Notes under the pieces: generated by a model
Databases searched by the model: none
What the model saw: only the letters and a program-made list of their open reading frames with translations
What the model was told of the DNA's origin: nothing
Source of the DNA: Tritrichomonas musculus
Taxonomy: Eukaryota > Parabasalia > Tritrichomonadida > Tritrichomonadidae
NCBI GenBank assembly: GCA_039105265.1
Contig: JAPFFF010000004.1
Location: 3,224,001 to 3,288,000, forward strand
Length of the DNA stretch: 64,000 nt
Direction of reading: 5' to 3'
Position numbers and translations under genes: made by a program
Part shown: piece after piece, positions 24,392 through 38,800 of the stretch
Layout: every line of letters begins with the position of its first letter
How positions within the stretch are numbered: the stretch's first letter is position 1

Positions 24392-24994
24392 TTAAGATGA
24401 AAGTAAAGAAGGTATTGAAGGGGTTGATACGCATCTGGGAGCGAGAGGAACCATATCACTATTATATTCAAGTGTAACAAACCAATTCAATTCCCGCCAA
24501 TAACAACTGTCAAATTCAATTGTTACATCATCTTTTCCTCCATACTTCCAGCCACTAACAATAACTTCTCCATTATGATCATCTTTCCTAAGATCTTCAA
24601 TATCAAGTCTAGTCCAATGAGTTCCTTTTATGGCTTTAAATGTAATAACTGTATGTGGCTTTGGCACATTTGATATTGGAACAAAAACATGCTTTACAAA
24701 TGACTTCGAGTTACTATTTGACTTTGAATTATTCGGAATGTAAGTATCATCAACTGATTGCCTGAAACGTTGTTCGTATACTTGATTGCTGTGATTAAGA
24801 GAATTTTTTCTGTTGTGCATATTGAGGAAAAGTGAATGATCAATAAGTTTCAATGTATTATCTGTATCATTGTAATTAACAACAGGATAATGGTGAGATT
24901 TCATTGCGATGGTACAAAAGTCGTTGTCTTTCTTTCTGATGAAAGGTGATGATTGGGAAACATAAATCTCTCTTCCGTGGCTAATAAAACGCAT
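24392..24994 (-). CDS. Unknown 200-aa protein
   Basis: A complete reading frame from ATG with coding-like composition, ending 364 bp from the convergent NT-C2 gene. The first half is polar with asparagine and serine runs (NNSKSNSNSKS near residue 90). The second half (about 100-190) looks like an all-beta domain: KHVFVPISNVPKPHTVITF, GTHWTRLDIEDL, GEVIVSGWKYGG, WFVTLEYNSD. No signal peptide or membrane helix. I do not recognise the family, and the beta-sandwich idea is only a reading of the strand pattern. Confidence 0.65.
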   Translation of the reverse strand: MRFISHGREIYVSQSSPFIRKKDNDFCTIAMKSHHYPVVNYNDTDNTLKLIDHSLFLNMHNRKNSLNHSNQVYEQRFRQSVDDTYIPNNSKSNSNSKSFVKHVFVPISNVPKPHTVITFKAIKGTHWTRLDIEDLRKDDHNGEVIVSGWKYGGKDDVTIEFDSCYWRELNWFVTLEYNSDMVPLAPRCVSTPSIPSLLSS

Positions 24995-26152
24995 TATTTG
25001 TAAGTATTAAAATTATGGATTTATTTAAAAAATATTGAAAGTATACTGAAATTTTTTTTGAGAAGGCCCATTTAATTTTCTCAAATGTGGTTAGTCGAAA
25101 ATTCTGAAAATGTTTTTTTAAAATTCAATGCCCGTTGAAAATATTGAAATAAAAAATAAAATTTTTGGATACTAATAACTTTCTTATTTTCTTAATACAT
25201 ATAAAATATGTGCTGATTATTTGATATATTGTCATTTTTAAATGATTTCAATCTATATTGTATAATAAACAATGTAAAACAACGGTTAGATACATCAAGT
25301 ATTTTTGTTAGTATCTTAATATTTTGGAATTTTTTAACAATAATTTATCCTGAAATCGATTTATATCAAGATATAATAGATTAGTATAAAAGAAAATACA
25401 GGAAATTAGTTTTTTTTCAAACATTTATCTTTTTAATATTTGATTTTAAATTAAATGAAAGATTATTTAAATAAAATAAATGAATATTATGACATAATAA
25501 TTATGTATATATATAGCATCAATTTTTATCTAAAAATAATAATTTTTCTTAAATTCCAATGATTATAATTGAGAGATTAAGACGATTGATCTCTTCAGAA
25601 AAAAAACTATTTTAACCATAATTTTTTACAATCATTGATTTCTCTAAATAAATAATTTGGGCAGATATATATGATCAATTTTATAAAATAGTATATATAA
25701 AAGAAGGATTTTAAAATATAATATTTAAATTAAATGGAGAAATCATTCAATAGCTTTATCAAATGAAAATTCTGTTTTGAAACTTTTTAAAATGATTATA
25801 TGGTTTTTAATAAATCAATACAATTCCTTTTTATATATATCACAAATATATTTCATCTTTTTTCCAAATGCTTTTTAGCTCAATCAAGTCATCAAAATAA
25901 TTCATTTAAATCAAAAATGTTGTTTTCAAAAACGAAATTGCAATAGCTCAATAAGTTATAGACCATAATTAAGATAATAAGTTAATCAAAGAATGCTTCA
26001 TCATAATAGCATGATACGACCAATATTATTATTTTGGATCAATTAGAGTATACTTTAAGAAGTTTTTTTACAAAGATCAAAAACAGAAAAAAAAAATGGT
26101 TATATTTAATATAGAAATATTTGAAAAAAATACGTTAAATTTTAATATTTTC
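24995..26152. other. Intergenic, A+T-rich, divergent promoters
   Basis: About 1.15 kb between two genes transcribed outward. No reading frame, transposon ends or repeats were recognised. The start of PACRG is preceded directly by TTTAATATTTTC. Confidence 0.45.
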
Positions 26153-26878
26153 ATGAGCGTTCAGCCAAAACTTCCAAAATTCCCCATAACGAGGCCTCCA
26201 AAGCCAGTTATTCACGAAGACGAAAATGCCATAGCTCGCTCTCCTGTCCAAAAACGACCAAAGAAATCGCGTGCTAAAGTTGCTCCCAAAAATGCACATA
26301 CTGAATTCCGTAGATTTTATGACAGAGGTGATATACCTGTTCGTCTTGTACATACTTCTTTTAAGAATGCAATTGCGTGGTCAGTTGATCCAGCGGTTCT
26401 TGATTATCAACACTACTTGCCACTATTCTTTGATGGATTACGAGAAAAAGAAGAACCATACAGGTTCTTTGCCAGGAAAGGAACCTGGGAGCTTCTAAAA
26501 CATGGTGGAACTCGTGTTCTTCAAGTCATTCCTCAGGTTGTCATTCCTCTCAAAAAAGCTCTTGATACAAGAGATATGGATATTTTACCTGTTGCTCTAC
26601 GAACAATGCAAAAACTTGTTAAATCAAGTGATCTTGCAGGTGAAGCTTTAATTCCATTTTACAGACAACTACTTCCTGTTTTGAATGAATTTCTGCTCTT
26701 TAATAAAAATCTAGGTGATCGTATTGAATATGGCCAAAGAAAGAAAAACAATATTGGCGACTTAATTCTTGAAACTCTTGAATGCCTCGAATTAAATGGC
26801 GGTCCAGATGCATTCATCAATATTCAATATATGGTTCCAACGTATCAATCCGCCAAAACTCCTGGTGATGACGAATAG
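26153..26878 (+). CDS. PACRG: Parkin co-regulated gene protein (PACRG)
   Basis: A 241-aa protein counted from the ATG at 26153 (MSVQPKLPKFPITR). An in-frame ATG 57 bases upstream would add an unlikely hydrophobic leader. After a basic N-terminal extension the ParcG domain runs from about residue 50 to the end: FRRFYDRGDIPVRL, the IAWSVDPAVLDYQHYLPLFFDGLRE block, YRFFARKGTWELL, QVVIPLKKALDTRD, LLPVLNEFL and the terminal IKYMVPTY-like INIQYMVPTYQS. These are among the most conserved stretches of PACRG, a helical-repeat protein at the inner junction of axonemal doublet microtubules. Length matches the animal protein. It is one of several axonemal genes in this window. Confidence 0.95.
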   Translation: MSVQPKLPKFPITRPPKPVIHEDENAIARSPVQKRPKKSRAKVAPKNAHTEFRRFYDRGDIPVRLVHTSFKNAIAWSVDPAVLDYQHYLPLFFDGLREKEEPYRFFARKGTWELLKHGGTRVLQVIPQVVIPLKKALDTRDMDILPVALRTMQKLVKSSDLAGEALIPFYRQLLPVLNEFLLFNKNLGDRIEYGQRKKNNIGDLILETLECLELNGGPDAFINIQYMVPTYQSAKTPGDDE

Positions 26879-29800
26879 AAAAAGAAATTATTATTATAAT
26901 TAAATTAATCAATATTTTATAAATAAATTTTTATTAATAATCATTATTATTATTTGCTGATCAATTCCATCTGTACTTTATGCTTTTTCATATGTTTATG
27001 ATCAATTCCATTCGAACTTTAATTATTCAATATTTTATAAATAAATTATATGGAAATTAATTTTTTAAAATTGGTTTAAAAACAATTGATCATTCCATTT
27101 AAAAATGATCATTGAAGTACTCATACTTGTATCAATTTGAAAACAATAATAAATGATTACAGATATACGATTGAAGTCATTTTTTTCAATAAGAATCTCA
27201 TGACCTTTTCTCGTTTTAGAAAAAACTTGAATGATCTTTTAGTAAAAACAGGGATTTACATAAAATCATTTTTGAGTTGAAAGACGTTAAGATTGAAAAT
27301 AACGTGTTTTTTATCTCAAAATTGACAAATTTTTTCATTAATTTTTTCTTGAATTTATATTTTAGTATATCAGTTTATATTGGCTGCTTTGATTTTATTG
27401 AAAAATTATAAAGTTTATTTCAATCCAGAATTTTGAGGTATTGTACGTTAAAGTCACATCATTTTAATATAAAAATGAGTTGTCCAATCTGCCACATTGG
27501 AGGAAGTTCATATACTAGCAAACAACAAAGTAGCAGGTCATGTAGAAGTTCAAAAGGTCCATCAAGATTTTCAACATATCCACCATATGCAGGCCCACAA
27601 GATACATTAACGTTTGCAAACGAACGACCACTTGACTATCCATATATTCATGCTAAAACATATAATAGGACACCATCATCAGCATATCTTCAGCTAAAAG
27701 CCCAAGCAGAAAAAGAAAGAGCAAGTGAAGAACGCCGTCAGCGCCGTAATCAAGTAGCACGTGGAGGCTCTAATTCAATTAGGGAAGCCCTTGTTCATTT
27801 ACAAACAGCAGAAAGGTTATTAACACATTGAAGTCATTCAAATTTAAGAATTAATCTCTCATTTTCATGATTTTATTATATAAAAAATTAGCAATGAATT
27901 TTTATTTATCTAGTTATAAATATTTTTTTAATTTTTAAATATTATAATTTTTCTTTTACTTGAATAATTATATCAATAAGAGATTTATCTCTTATTTGAA
28001 GGGTTATCGATTATTAGCAGGATAATGTATATAAAACAAAAGTTTAATATTGATTCTTTTTATATAAATGTAAATGAAAAATTGAAATTGATATAATTAT
28101 TATTGATAGATTTTACTTGAATTATTGATGATCTAATGCATAGTAACGAAAAATGAAAGTTAATTTTTAAATTTTTAAAAAATAAAATCATGAAAATGAG
28201 AGATTAATTCTTAAATTTGAATGACTTCAATGTGTTAATAACCTTTCTGCTGTTTGTAAATGAACAAGGGCTTCCCTAATTGAATTAGAGCCTCCACGTG
28301 CTACTTGATTACGGCGCTGACGGCGTTCTTCACTTGCTCTTTCTTTTTCTGCTTGGGCTTTTAGCTGAAGATATGCTGATGATGGTGTCCTATTATATGT
28401 TTTAGCATGAATATATGGATAGTCAAGTGGTCGTTCGTTTGCAAACGTTAATGTATCTTGTGGGCCTGCATATGGTGGATATGTTGAAAATCTTGATGGA
28501 CCTTTTGAACTTCTACATGACCTGCTACTTTGTTGTTTGCTAGTATATGAACTTCCTCCAATGTGGCAGATTGGACAACTCATTTTTATATTAAAATGAT
28601 GTGACTTTAACGTACAATACCTCAAAATTCTGGATTGAAATAAACTTTATAAATTCTATTTATATCACTTTGTTATTAATATAATATTTATTCTATTTTT
28701 TTTTTTTAATTGATAAGTGATTATCTTTGTAAGAAATAAACGGATTTTCATCAAAGAAAAAATTCAAAGAAACTAAAAATATGACCATTGATCAAATATA
28801 GCCATCAATCTAATAAAATGATTTTTTTTTTATAAAGAATGAAAATTATTTCTACTTTTTTCTGACAACTCTTTTCAATAAACTTAACGGCTTTTTATTT
28901 AATTCAATGAAATATTTCGTTTTTTTTTTTTTAAGAAAAAACATCAATTCCTTCAAAATATCAAAAATAATGGCCTTTTATTTAAGAAAAATATAACCCA
29001 CATATAATGATTAATTTGATATATAAGCGATTTAATGTATAAAATTTCGATATTCATTTAGAAATTGAATACTTTAATAAAATTTTCACTTTACACCATT
29101 ATTTCCCCTTAATATGCATAATATAAAAAAAGAAAAGAAAAATTGAAAGAAAAAACATTTTTTTTAAAAATAAACTATAATGAATATCACAGTATTTAAA
29201 GCTTTTTATTTTAGAGATTTCAGAAATAAATGTAAACTTTTTATGAATGTAAAAATGACAATTGAAATAAATTCAATAAAAATATTAGAATTTCAATAAG
29301 AAATTTAAAAAATAAGATAATAATTTAGTCACTGACTAATAGTCAGTTTTTACTAAAAAAAATTTTCAGCAAATTGAAAGAGCAAATTCAAAAAGTTCTC
29401 AACGATTTTAGAATTTTGAAAATCAACCGTCAAGATACTAAATCCAAAATTTCATTTTAAATAAATATGGGTGCCAATTCAAGTGATCCAAATAAAAATA
29501 AAGAAGTTGCAGAAATCCTTGCTAGAGAAATTCAAATGTACAAAACTGGACAAATCCCAACTACTTCCGTTCGTTTCCAATTATTTGTTATGTGCGCAAC
29601 TCAACTAACAGCATTCCGTAGATTTTATCAAGAGCTTTCCGTACAACAAATAATTGATTACTTCAGAACTGTTCAACTTTTTGACAGCAGTGAAGTAAGC
29701 TCAATTATTCCAGAAATTATTGAAAAAGCTAATAATGATAACGAGGCAGATTCTATCCTCCGACCAATCTTACAAGTAATCGTATGCCCGTATAAAAAAT

Positions 29801-32800
29801 CAAGAAGGGATGATGTTTCTTATCTTTCTCCTTGCTGCTGTAAAGAATTGTATAAAGATATAATTAAGAAAAACTACAAAACAAGTTGGGGAAAATATTC
29901 ACCGGGTGATTTATTTGATTTCAAAAGTCCTCAAATGAGTGAAATGCGCAGGAGCCAAGAAAGTCATATATATAAACCTCAATTTCGACATTCAGGCGAC
30001 ACTTGCTTTGTTATTTTTGCTAATCCTCTCGAAAAAATATATAATCATCCCATGAATCCTGACGAACGCCCATTAAATTTTGAAAAAACTCCATCCAAAC
30101 CACTGAATTGGGAAAAGAACATACATGTTGCTTCCTCAAAAGGAAATGTTAAAAGTCTTCAATACGATATTTATCTTCTTCCATTATTACGCGATTTACA
30201 GGATGAAACAGGCAACACCCCTACTCATTTAGCAGCTAGAAATGGTGAAAATGATGCACTCAATGCTTTAAGAAGTATGAACGCAGATTTTAATATATAT
30301 AATAATAATGGAAATCTTCCAATTCACATTGTTAAAACTAACGCTTGCCTTGACGTACTAATTTCAGGTGGCTGCTATTTAGGTGAGCCAAATAAAAATG
30401 GTCAAACAATTATTGAAACGCAATCTAATCCGTTTAATAAAGAAATTCTTGAAGGATTGTTTAATCGAGGAGTAAATATTTTTATACCAAATCAAAGAGG
30501 AATGTATTGGATGCAATATGTTATTAATCATAATTATTTTCCAGCTAAGAAAAACCAATATGTTGAGTTTCAGAAGTTTGTTCGTAAAATTTTAGGGAAA
30601 TGCCAAAATCCGTGTTATCAAAGCAACGTTTGTCTTCAACAAATTTTGGCAAGAAATGTTGACTCATCCGAAAGAGATGATGCAGAATATCTTAGAAATG
30701 CGGTTATAAATCGAGATATGAATCAAATCCTAACACATTTAGGAATTGGGGCCCGACCAGACACAAAGAGTGATTCTGGAACCACCAATCTAATGATGGC
30801 CTCTGAAAGAGGTGATGTTGAACTTGTTCAAATTTTGGCAAATAACTTTTGTGATCCAAATCAAACGAACAAAAATGGAGAAAATTCGTTTTGGATTGCA
30901 GCTTGGAATCATCATTATGACATTGCGACAATTCTCAAGAATACTTATTATGCAAACCCTGATATTTTGTCAAATTCAGGACAAACAATTATGCATATTG
31001 CGTACAGCCAAAATATCAAAGAACTTTTTTATTTTTTGCTTGATACAGGAGCATCACCAAATGTCCCCAATTCTGGTCATGAGTCTGTTCAATATATTGC
31101 TTATTTGAAGCGTGATGATCAAATAGCTGAATTGATTCAAGACAAATATAATGGAGATATTAATTCAAAAGGGAAGGAAGGAAATACTTTAGGACATCTA
31201 TGCATCATTCAACATGATAACCCACGTCTCGATTATATATTAGGACGAGGACTGAACATTGAAGTAAAAAATGATTTGGGATATTCATTGTTCATGTGCG
31301 CAATTGTTTCTGTTGACGATCTCGATCTTTGCCAGAAATTGCTGGACAAAGGAGCCAATATTAATACACAAGATGTTAAAGGCGAAACGCCATTTTATTA
31401 TACTTGTAAAGATGAAAAGTTTTGCCGCAAAGAGTTTGACTTTCTTTTGAACAACAATTGTGATTTCAACATTCAGGATAATGCTCGCGATTTCCCTATT
31501 TCCCGATTAATTAATAAAGACCAAAAAGAAGAAGTTTTAATTCTTCTTAATAAAAAAGCGAATATCATCGATCAAGATTCACCAACTGAGCCGATTTGCG
31601 TTGCAATTATGAATCATAGCCAATATTGGCTTGATACTCTAATTGAACATGGTGCAAATGCGAAAAATAGGAAATATGCTGTTATTGAAAATTATATTAA
31701 TAGAGATTTCTTCAATTTTGAAACTTTAAAGAAAATGAGGCCTTTAAATTCTGCGATCGGAGCCCCAATTCAAGCTGCAATTAAACGTAATTTAATTGAT
31801 GTCGCACATTTTCTATGGGATGATGCAAGTGAACAAGATAAAGTTGCGATATCACATTCACGAGATGGAGAGCAACGAATTCCATTATCAACATCTATCA
31901 ATGCAAACGATCAATATCTTGTAGAGAAACTGATACGAAATGGCTACGATTTAACAACACCTGACAACCTTAAACGAACACCTTATATGTATGCTTGCAT
32001 TTCGAATAATCAAAATTGGATGTATAATATTGAACAATTAATAAGTTTAAATGAATTAAATGCAATTGATTCTCAAGGTAATTCAGCACTTACGTTTGTC
32101 GCAAATAATGGCCAACAACAAATTGCAGACCATTTATTTATAAAAGGTGTATCCGTCACTGGAATTAATCGAGATGGAAGAGGAATTATTAAACGTTATG
32201 TATGGCTAATTGATCAGTATAATGATATTCTTCGCAGAGCAGAAGAAAATAAAAATAAGGCACGTCGCCTTGTATCTATTGCGAATGATCATCTTGATAA
32301 ATGCAAGAGAAGAATTGATGAGCTTGATAGATCTATAAGAGATACTAAATCAAGACAAGACCAAGAAGCCCAAGCTGGCAGAAATCCACGCCAGTATGAT
32401 GGCCAACTAAGAAGTATGCAAGACGAAATAAATCGTGAAAGAGGGCGTTTTGATCACCTCCAACGTATGAAGGGAATGGCTGACGAACATTATCGCCAAT
32501 TTTCACACAATTATAGTGAAATAAATAGTGCATCAAGAGAAACAATTTTGTATCATTTGGATCACCTTGGCCATATATCAAAATATTTCGAACCTCCTAT
32601 TCGCTTCTGATAAATAAAATTGTATAAAAAAGTTATATAAAATTTGCGGTGTTAATAGAAATAATTCTATTAGTATTACGAAAAAAAATTATCGGCATTA
32701 GTTAAAAAAAAGAAAATACTTTTATTTCATTCATTTAATTTATATTTATTTACGTATATTGGTGATAAAATAATGTTAATTGATTTTTCCTCACAATAAA

Positions 32801-35800
32801 TTCTGAGGTAATACAATATTTTTGAATTGCCAATCAAATTTGATTTTTACCAAAACATAACTATTCAAAAATTGGATCATCACAGAAACTCAAATTCAAA
32901 ATAATAACATTTTTAAAAAAGAATAAATACTCTTTATTTGATTTTCCCAGATTAATTTTCTAAAAATCTTATTTTATTTATATTTTATATGATTTCTTTT
33001 CAATTATTTATATTCCATTCAAATTGCTGATAGGTTAAATGAAGGATGAAGTCTCTCTTGCATCATCATTAGCAACAAGCGATCCTGCAACTCAAGAAGA
33101 AAGTGATCGCTTTGTCAAGTACCATCCGTTTATTAATGTTTTAATAATGAGCGTTGGCCCTTTCCTATCAACAATTGGGTCAGCAGTTATAGATAGTATT
33201 GATTTAATGCTTATTTCAATTCGTTTTAAAAAACAGCCAGATTCATATGCAGTTCAAATAATAGGAATCGGTTTCTTTGTTCTTCAAGTTTGTCATGATA
33301 TTGGTCTTTTCCTAGCTCAAGCTGTGATTGTCCGTGTTTCTTCTTTAATAGGTGAAGGAAATAGAGATGCAGCATGTCAACTTACCGTTGATGCCTTTAG
33401 ATTATCAGTTATAATTAATATGATATCTTCAATAATAATTACTTTTGTGGCCAGGCCAATTATGCAATTTGCAGGATGTACACCAAATATAATGGAAAAT
33501 TCTATGCTTTTGGTTATTTCAACTATTGCTGGTTTGCCATTTTATACTCTTTTCCATATTGGAACTGGATTTTTGCAAGCAATAGGAAAAGCAGTAATGA
33601 ACGGGTGGGTACATCTTACAGCAAATATTTTACAAACTTTTATCATTACTCCTATTTTACAATTTGGATTGAAAATTCATGTTACTCTTTCCAATATTTC
33701 GCAGGCAATTGCTCAATCAATTGTTGGCATTATATTATTCATTACCATTTTCAAAGGAAAATATTCGTTGAAGCCGACGTTTCAGATGTGGTATAAACCA
33801 TTCTCTTCAGAAACAAAAAGAGCACTTTTAATGTCGTTACCATTGATACCTGCATTTATCAATGCTCTAGTGCCATCATCGCTTATTTTACGATATATGA
33901 CGTCTGCTTGTGAATCAGAATCAAAAAAAAATGACATTATCGCTGTTTACACTATAATATTGAAAATATTTATGTTTGGAGTTGCTATTCCAATTGCACT
34001 TTCTGTTGGATTTTTAACAACAGGCACACATTCTATGTCTGTTTCAAATTATCGTAGAATGTTAATGTCATTATCATTCGTATTTTTAATTACTACCATA
34101 TTCCTTATTATATTTATCCCATTGATGATCTCAAAACCACTCTTAATTATGAAGCTTTTCACATCAAGTAAATCACAATTAGATTTTGCTGAGAAAATGG
34201 TACCAATTCCAATGTATACTTTTGCTTTTGCTGTTTTCTTTTTATCTTTAGGAACTTTTTTCATAACAGCAGGGAAACCTTTAATTGCTTTTGTTATACC
34301 ATTTGTACAATTGCTAACTCTCTGCGCTTCATCAAAAATCATTTCTATAAAGTATCCAAAAGATCCCATCAAAGTTTTGTATGCATATAATATATGTGAT
34401 ATGATTACATTTACTTTAACTTTTATATTATTCATTATCACAATTATTCCATTAGTTAAGAAAGCAAAAGAAATGAAAGATGCTAATGGCCCTTCTAAAC
34501 AAGCTCTTGTAGAAAATGCACATTTGGATAAGGTTTTCGAAAGCCGGTTTGAGTAATTTCAATGTTTTGATAAAATTGATGTCTGAATATATAATTTTTG
34601 TAAATATTAAAAGCATTATTTTTTTAAAGATGTTAAATTTGTGGCAGCTTTTATTTCTTAGATATAATATAAAAATAATGCATAAAGATATTCTCACAAT
34701 AAAAAATGATTATTCTGGCCAAAAATAGAGCATACTAGAATTGTGAACAACGAGAGCATTCATAAGGAATCATTCCTTTTAGAAAAAATTGAATGAAGAT
34801 TTTTTTATACCATACTCTAACGAGCAAAACAACTTTTTCTATACCATTTATTATTAGCAAATCTTGTTACATTTTACGATTATAGAAACAAAAATTTATG
34901 TGCGACGCAAATAGAATGCAACGCCTCAAAGAACTGATGCTCAAATACGGTAAACAAAAAAAAAGATCTAAATCTGTTATTGATACTCGCCCAGCATCAG
35001 GGATGGTTGGTCAGAAAAATTGTGAAGGATACATGCCCGATGAATCTGGACGATTAATTCGAATCGAAAACGATGTTGTTTCTGACAATCTTGGACCCGG
35101 CTCCTATGATCCTATTATGCCAACATTAACTCGGAAAGTAAGAATTTCAAGCGCTAGCCGTATGAGTTTGGAAAATAGAAATGTAAAGCCGGGGCCTTGC
35201 GACTACTTTCATCCTCAAGTTAAAAAAAATAAAAAAACAATGAAAGATATTTTAATAAATTATCACAAAACAGATCTTATTACACATCAAGAATATTCTA
35301 CATTTACTCCTCCGCAAACTCCTGTAGCTTACTCTGATCAGCCCAAATGGGCATCATCAAATTCTTCACTTGATGATGCAGAATTATATCGTAAATTTCC
35401 GATTTATATTAAAGGGAAATATAAATACAAATTTAAAACTGATTTAACTTCTAAAGAATTTGAATCTGGATCAACACGTGAACTTTGGCCTAAAATGATG
35501 AAGACACCAAGTCCAACATCACATGCTCCACAGAAAGAAGAGGTTTACTTTGAAAATAGCAAATCACCAGCTTTTGCTGATCAGGCTGAACGATTTTCAA
35601 TAAGTGGTTCTTTAACTCCTTGCTCAACTGCATATACAATGCCAGAAGTCTTTGGAAAACATAATTCAAAAAAAATTTACCCGCCTGTTGAAAGTAAACG
35701 TCCACCTCCTCAACCAACACCAGATGCAGCAACCTATGCTCCAGATATTATCAATCGACCAAACACAACACACCAAACTCCTGTGTTTTTAACTAAAAAA

Positions 35801-38800
35801 GATAGATTTGAAGATAATTCATATCAAACTCCTTCATGTACAAAATATAATCTCACGAGAGAAACTTTGAAAAATGTTCCAAAAGTGAAAATTAGATCAA
35901 AGATCCAAAGGCCTTTATCTGAATGGGATGTTATTCCTCAAAGTTATTCACCAGCTGTTGGATCTTATAGCCCTGATCAAGGGTTAAAACCAAAAAATGG
36001 ATACATTTCTTCAACTGGAAGAAAGACATATGATGTTAAAGCTGATAGGCCACTCGCGTTTAATACGCAGCACTCATCTTTCATACGTAAGTCATTTAAT
36101 GCTCGTTATGCAAATGTTGGGCAAAATAATGACTGAAATATCATGGCCTAATTTGATCATTATAACATAATTGTTTTAATAATATATTATAATTGTTTGA
36201 TTTTATAAACTTAAATTTAGATTCAATTGGAATTAAATTTATTTATATTTTGTTGATAAAAAAGATTAAAAAAAAATAATTGTATTAAAACCTTTTGGAG
36301 AATAAAAAAAGATATAAAAATTATTGATGTATGAAACACTCAAAAAGATATTTATTCTGAATCGCTCTTATCAGAACCACTAAGATTCGAATCGCTTTTA
36401 TCAGAGGATAAGGCTGAAGAATTGGAATCAGAATTGTCTGAACCGCCTTTCTTTATTTTTGTATCGTCATCTTCAACAAAATCGCCATCTGAATCTGCTA
36501 TCTTATTTCCATCATCGTCACTTGAGAAATCACGATCGATAGGCTGTGCATTGAATTCGATATTTGCTTCACGAGTTCTATCCATGAAATTATCGTAAAT
36601 ATCAATTGGTTCTGTCAAGGGATCTATAGGAATTTGCTCGGATTCACCTCTATGGCAAGACCTGCATTCAAGGGTTGCATATTTTTCTTTTTGATGAATT
36701 GAAATCTTGATCCCATCTTTACGTCCACAAAAAGGGCATTCAAAAAACTTTGGGATCTTATATACCCTTTTTTGGACTGTAACTTTCTTTCCCTTCTTCT
36801 TTTTTCCCATATTAATTATATGATAAAAAGTGACACACAAAAACGGTTTTATTTTTTAAATAATAAAATGAATCTTATTCATTCGACATTGCTTCTTTAA
36901 TATTCTAAAAACAATTTGAACATAGTTTATTTACTATTTATTATTATTTTTTTAGTTTTTTTTTTCTTTTTAAAAAAAAAAAAACATTTCTTAACGTACA
37001 CGTAAATTTCATAGTAAAGATGAGCAAAACTCAAGCTTTGTCTTCTTCATATCAACCACAATCAAATCAATTTTCACTTGATGCCCCTGTTCAGCCTGCT
37101 TTGCGATCTAAAATTAAAGCGCAAAATTTAAGAAAACAGTTACAAGCAAGAATGGTTGATTTAGGTAGTCTTCAAACTAATTGGAGTAGTCGAGAATCAG
37201 ATCTGAGGAAGAAATCCGAAGATCTCATTACCCAACTGAAAACAGTTCAAAGACAATTTGAAATCAGTAAAAATCAAGAGAGAGCAAAACATTTGCAAGT
37301 ATTAGATCAGTTAAACAAGCAACATCATTTAGCTGTTCTAGATTTACAATCACAAATTGATGAAAACATTGACAGAAAAGATTTTGTTGATGATTGTTCT
37401 GATCTTGATCAACAAATTGAAGAAGTAAAACTTCAAATATCGAGCTTCCAAAAAATACAATTACAAGCAGACGAAGAAGAAGAAGAAAAAGAAGACGACG
37501 ATCATATTCAAAAAATAGAACTTCTTGAACAAAGATTAACTGAAATGCAAAATTTGCATTTACAAGCCGTACATCAACGTGATGAAGAATCAAGGAATTC
37601 AACTCAAGCACTGGAAGAATTAATTCTAAACCAACAAAAAGTTGATGATGAAAATCGTGCAACAATTAAACAAATGGTTGATAGAATTAATTCTATTGAC
37701 AGAAATCATCAAAACCAATTATCAACAATAGAAAAACAACTTCATGAAAATAAAAGGCAAATGTCAAACAATTTAAGAACAGCATATAATAAAGCCGCAG
37801 AATTGCAACAGAAAATATCAAAGTATCAGCATGATCATAAAAAAGAAATGGATCAATTGATTGAGGAAGAAACGCAATATCGTGAAGCTCTCGAAACCCT
37901 AAATGCTCAGCACAGAGCACATCTTGAAGAATCGATGAATGCAGCAAAGAAATGTAGTGATGAAAAACGGAGATTTGCTACAATGCAACACGAGGTCGAA
38001 GAATTGAATGGAGAACTGCTTCGGGAAACAATTGAACACGAAAATTTAATTAAAGAAGTAAATAAAATGGATAATGAAGTTTTAAATCAAATGTCATCAA
38101 GTGTTACCGATCCAGCATTATCATTCTCATTTAACAGATTTTAAAGATAAAATGCGAATAGAATGATAATGCACTGAGATTTGTAATAATAAAATTGTTA
38201 ACAAAAAACATATTTTTTTTTTTTTTTTTTTTCAATATATTTACTAACATCATTTGGGAAATTTAATCATCAAGATTTTGCAATTTAACAATAAATTCGG
38301 TAATCTTATATTGCTCTTCTTTTGAATGAGTCTTTTGATTTAGTTCTTTGTTATCATCAACGTTAAAACTGATATTTGATAAGAGCTGCTTTAATTCCGA
38401 TTCGAGGTCAAAGTATTTTTGTAATCGGTTCTGTAAAATTTTTTCTTCTTTTAGAAGATGATTTTGTTCTTCTAAAAGTAATCTTTTATATGTTTTGCAG
38501 TTCATTTTTAATCTTTTGTTACGAATTTTTTTCATATTTTTGAGATCTATTGAATATTCTTTTTTCTGATTTGATTCAACTTGAATTTCTCCTTCTGAAG
38601 GTGTTTCTAAATCCTCTGCATTCATTTACAACTTTTTGATAATGCTTTCAAAAAAACTTGTTTTTTTACGTTTAAAAATATTATTTTCACTCTTTAATAT
38701 AAGAATGAATGACAATGATTCAAGTGATATGGATTTGTCTATTGAATGGAATGAAAAGGTTGAACAGTTTTTAAAGGCAACAAATGAAGAAATACAAAAA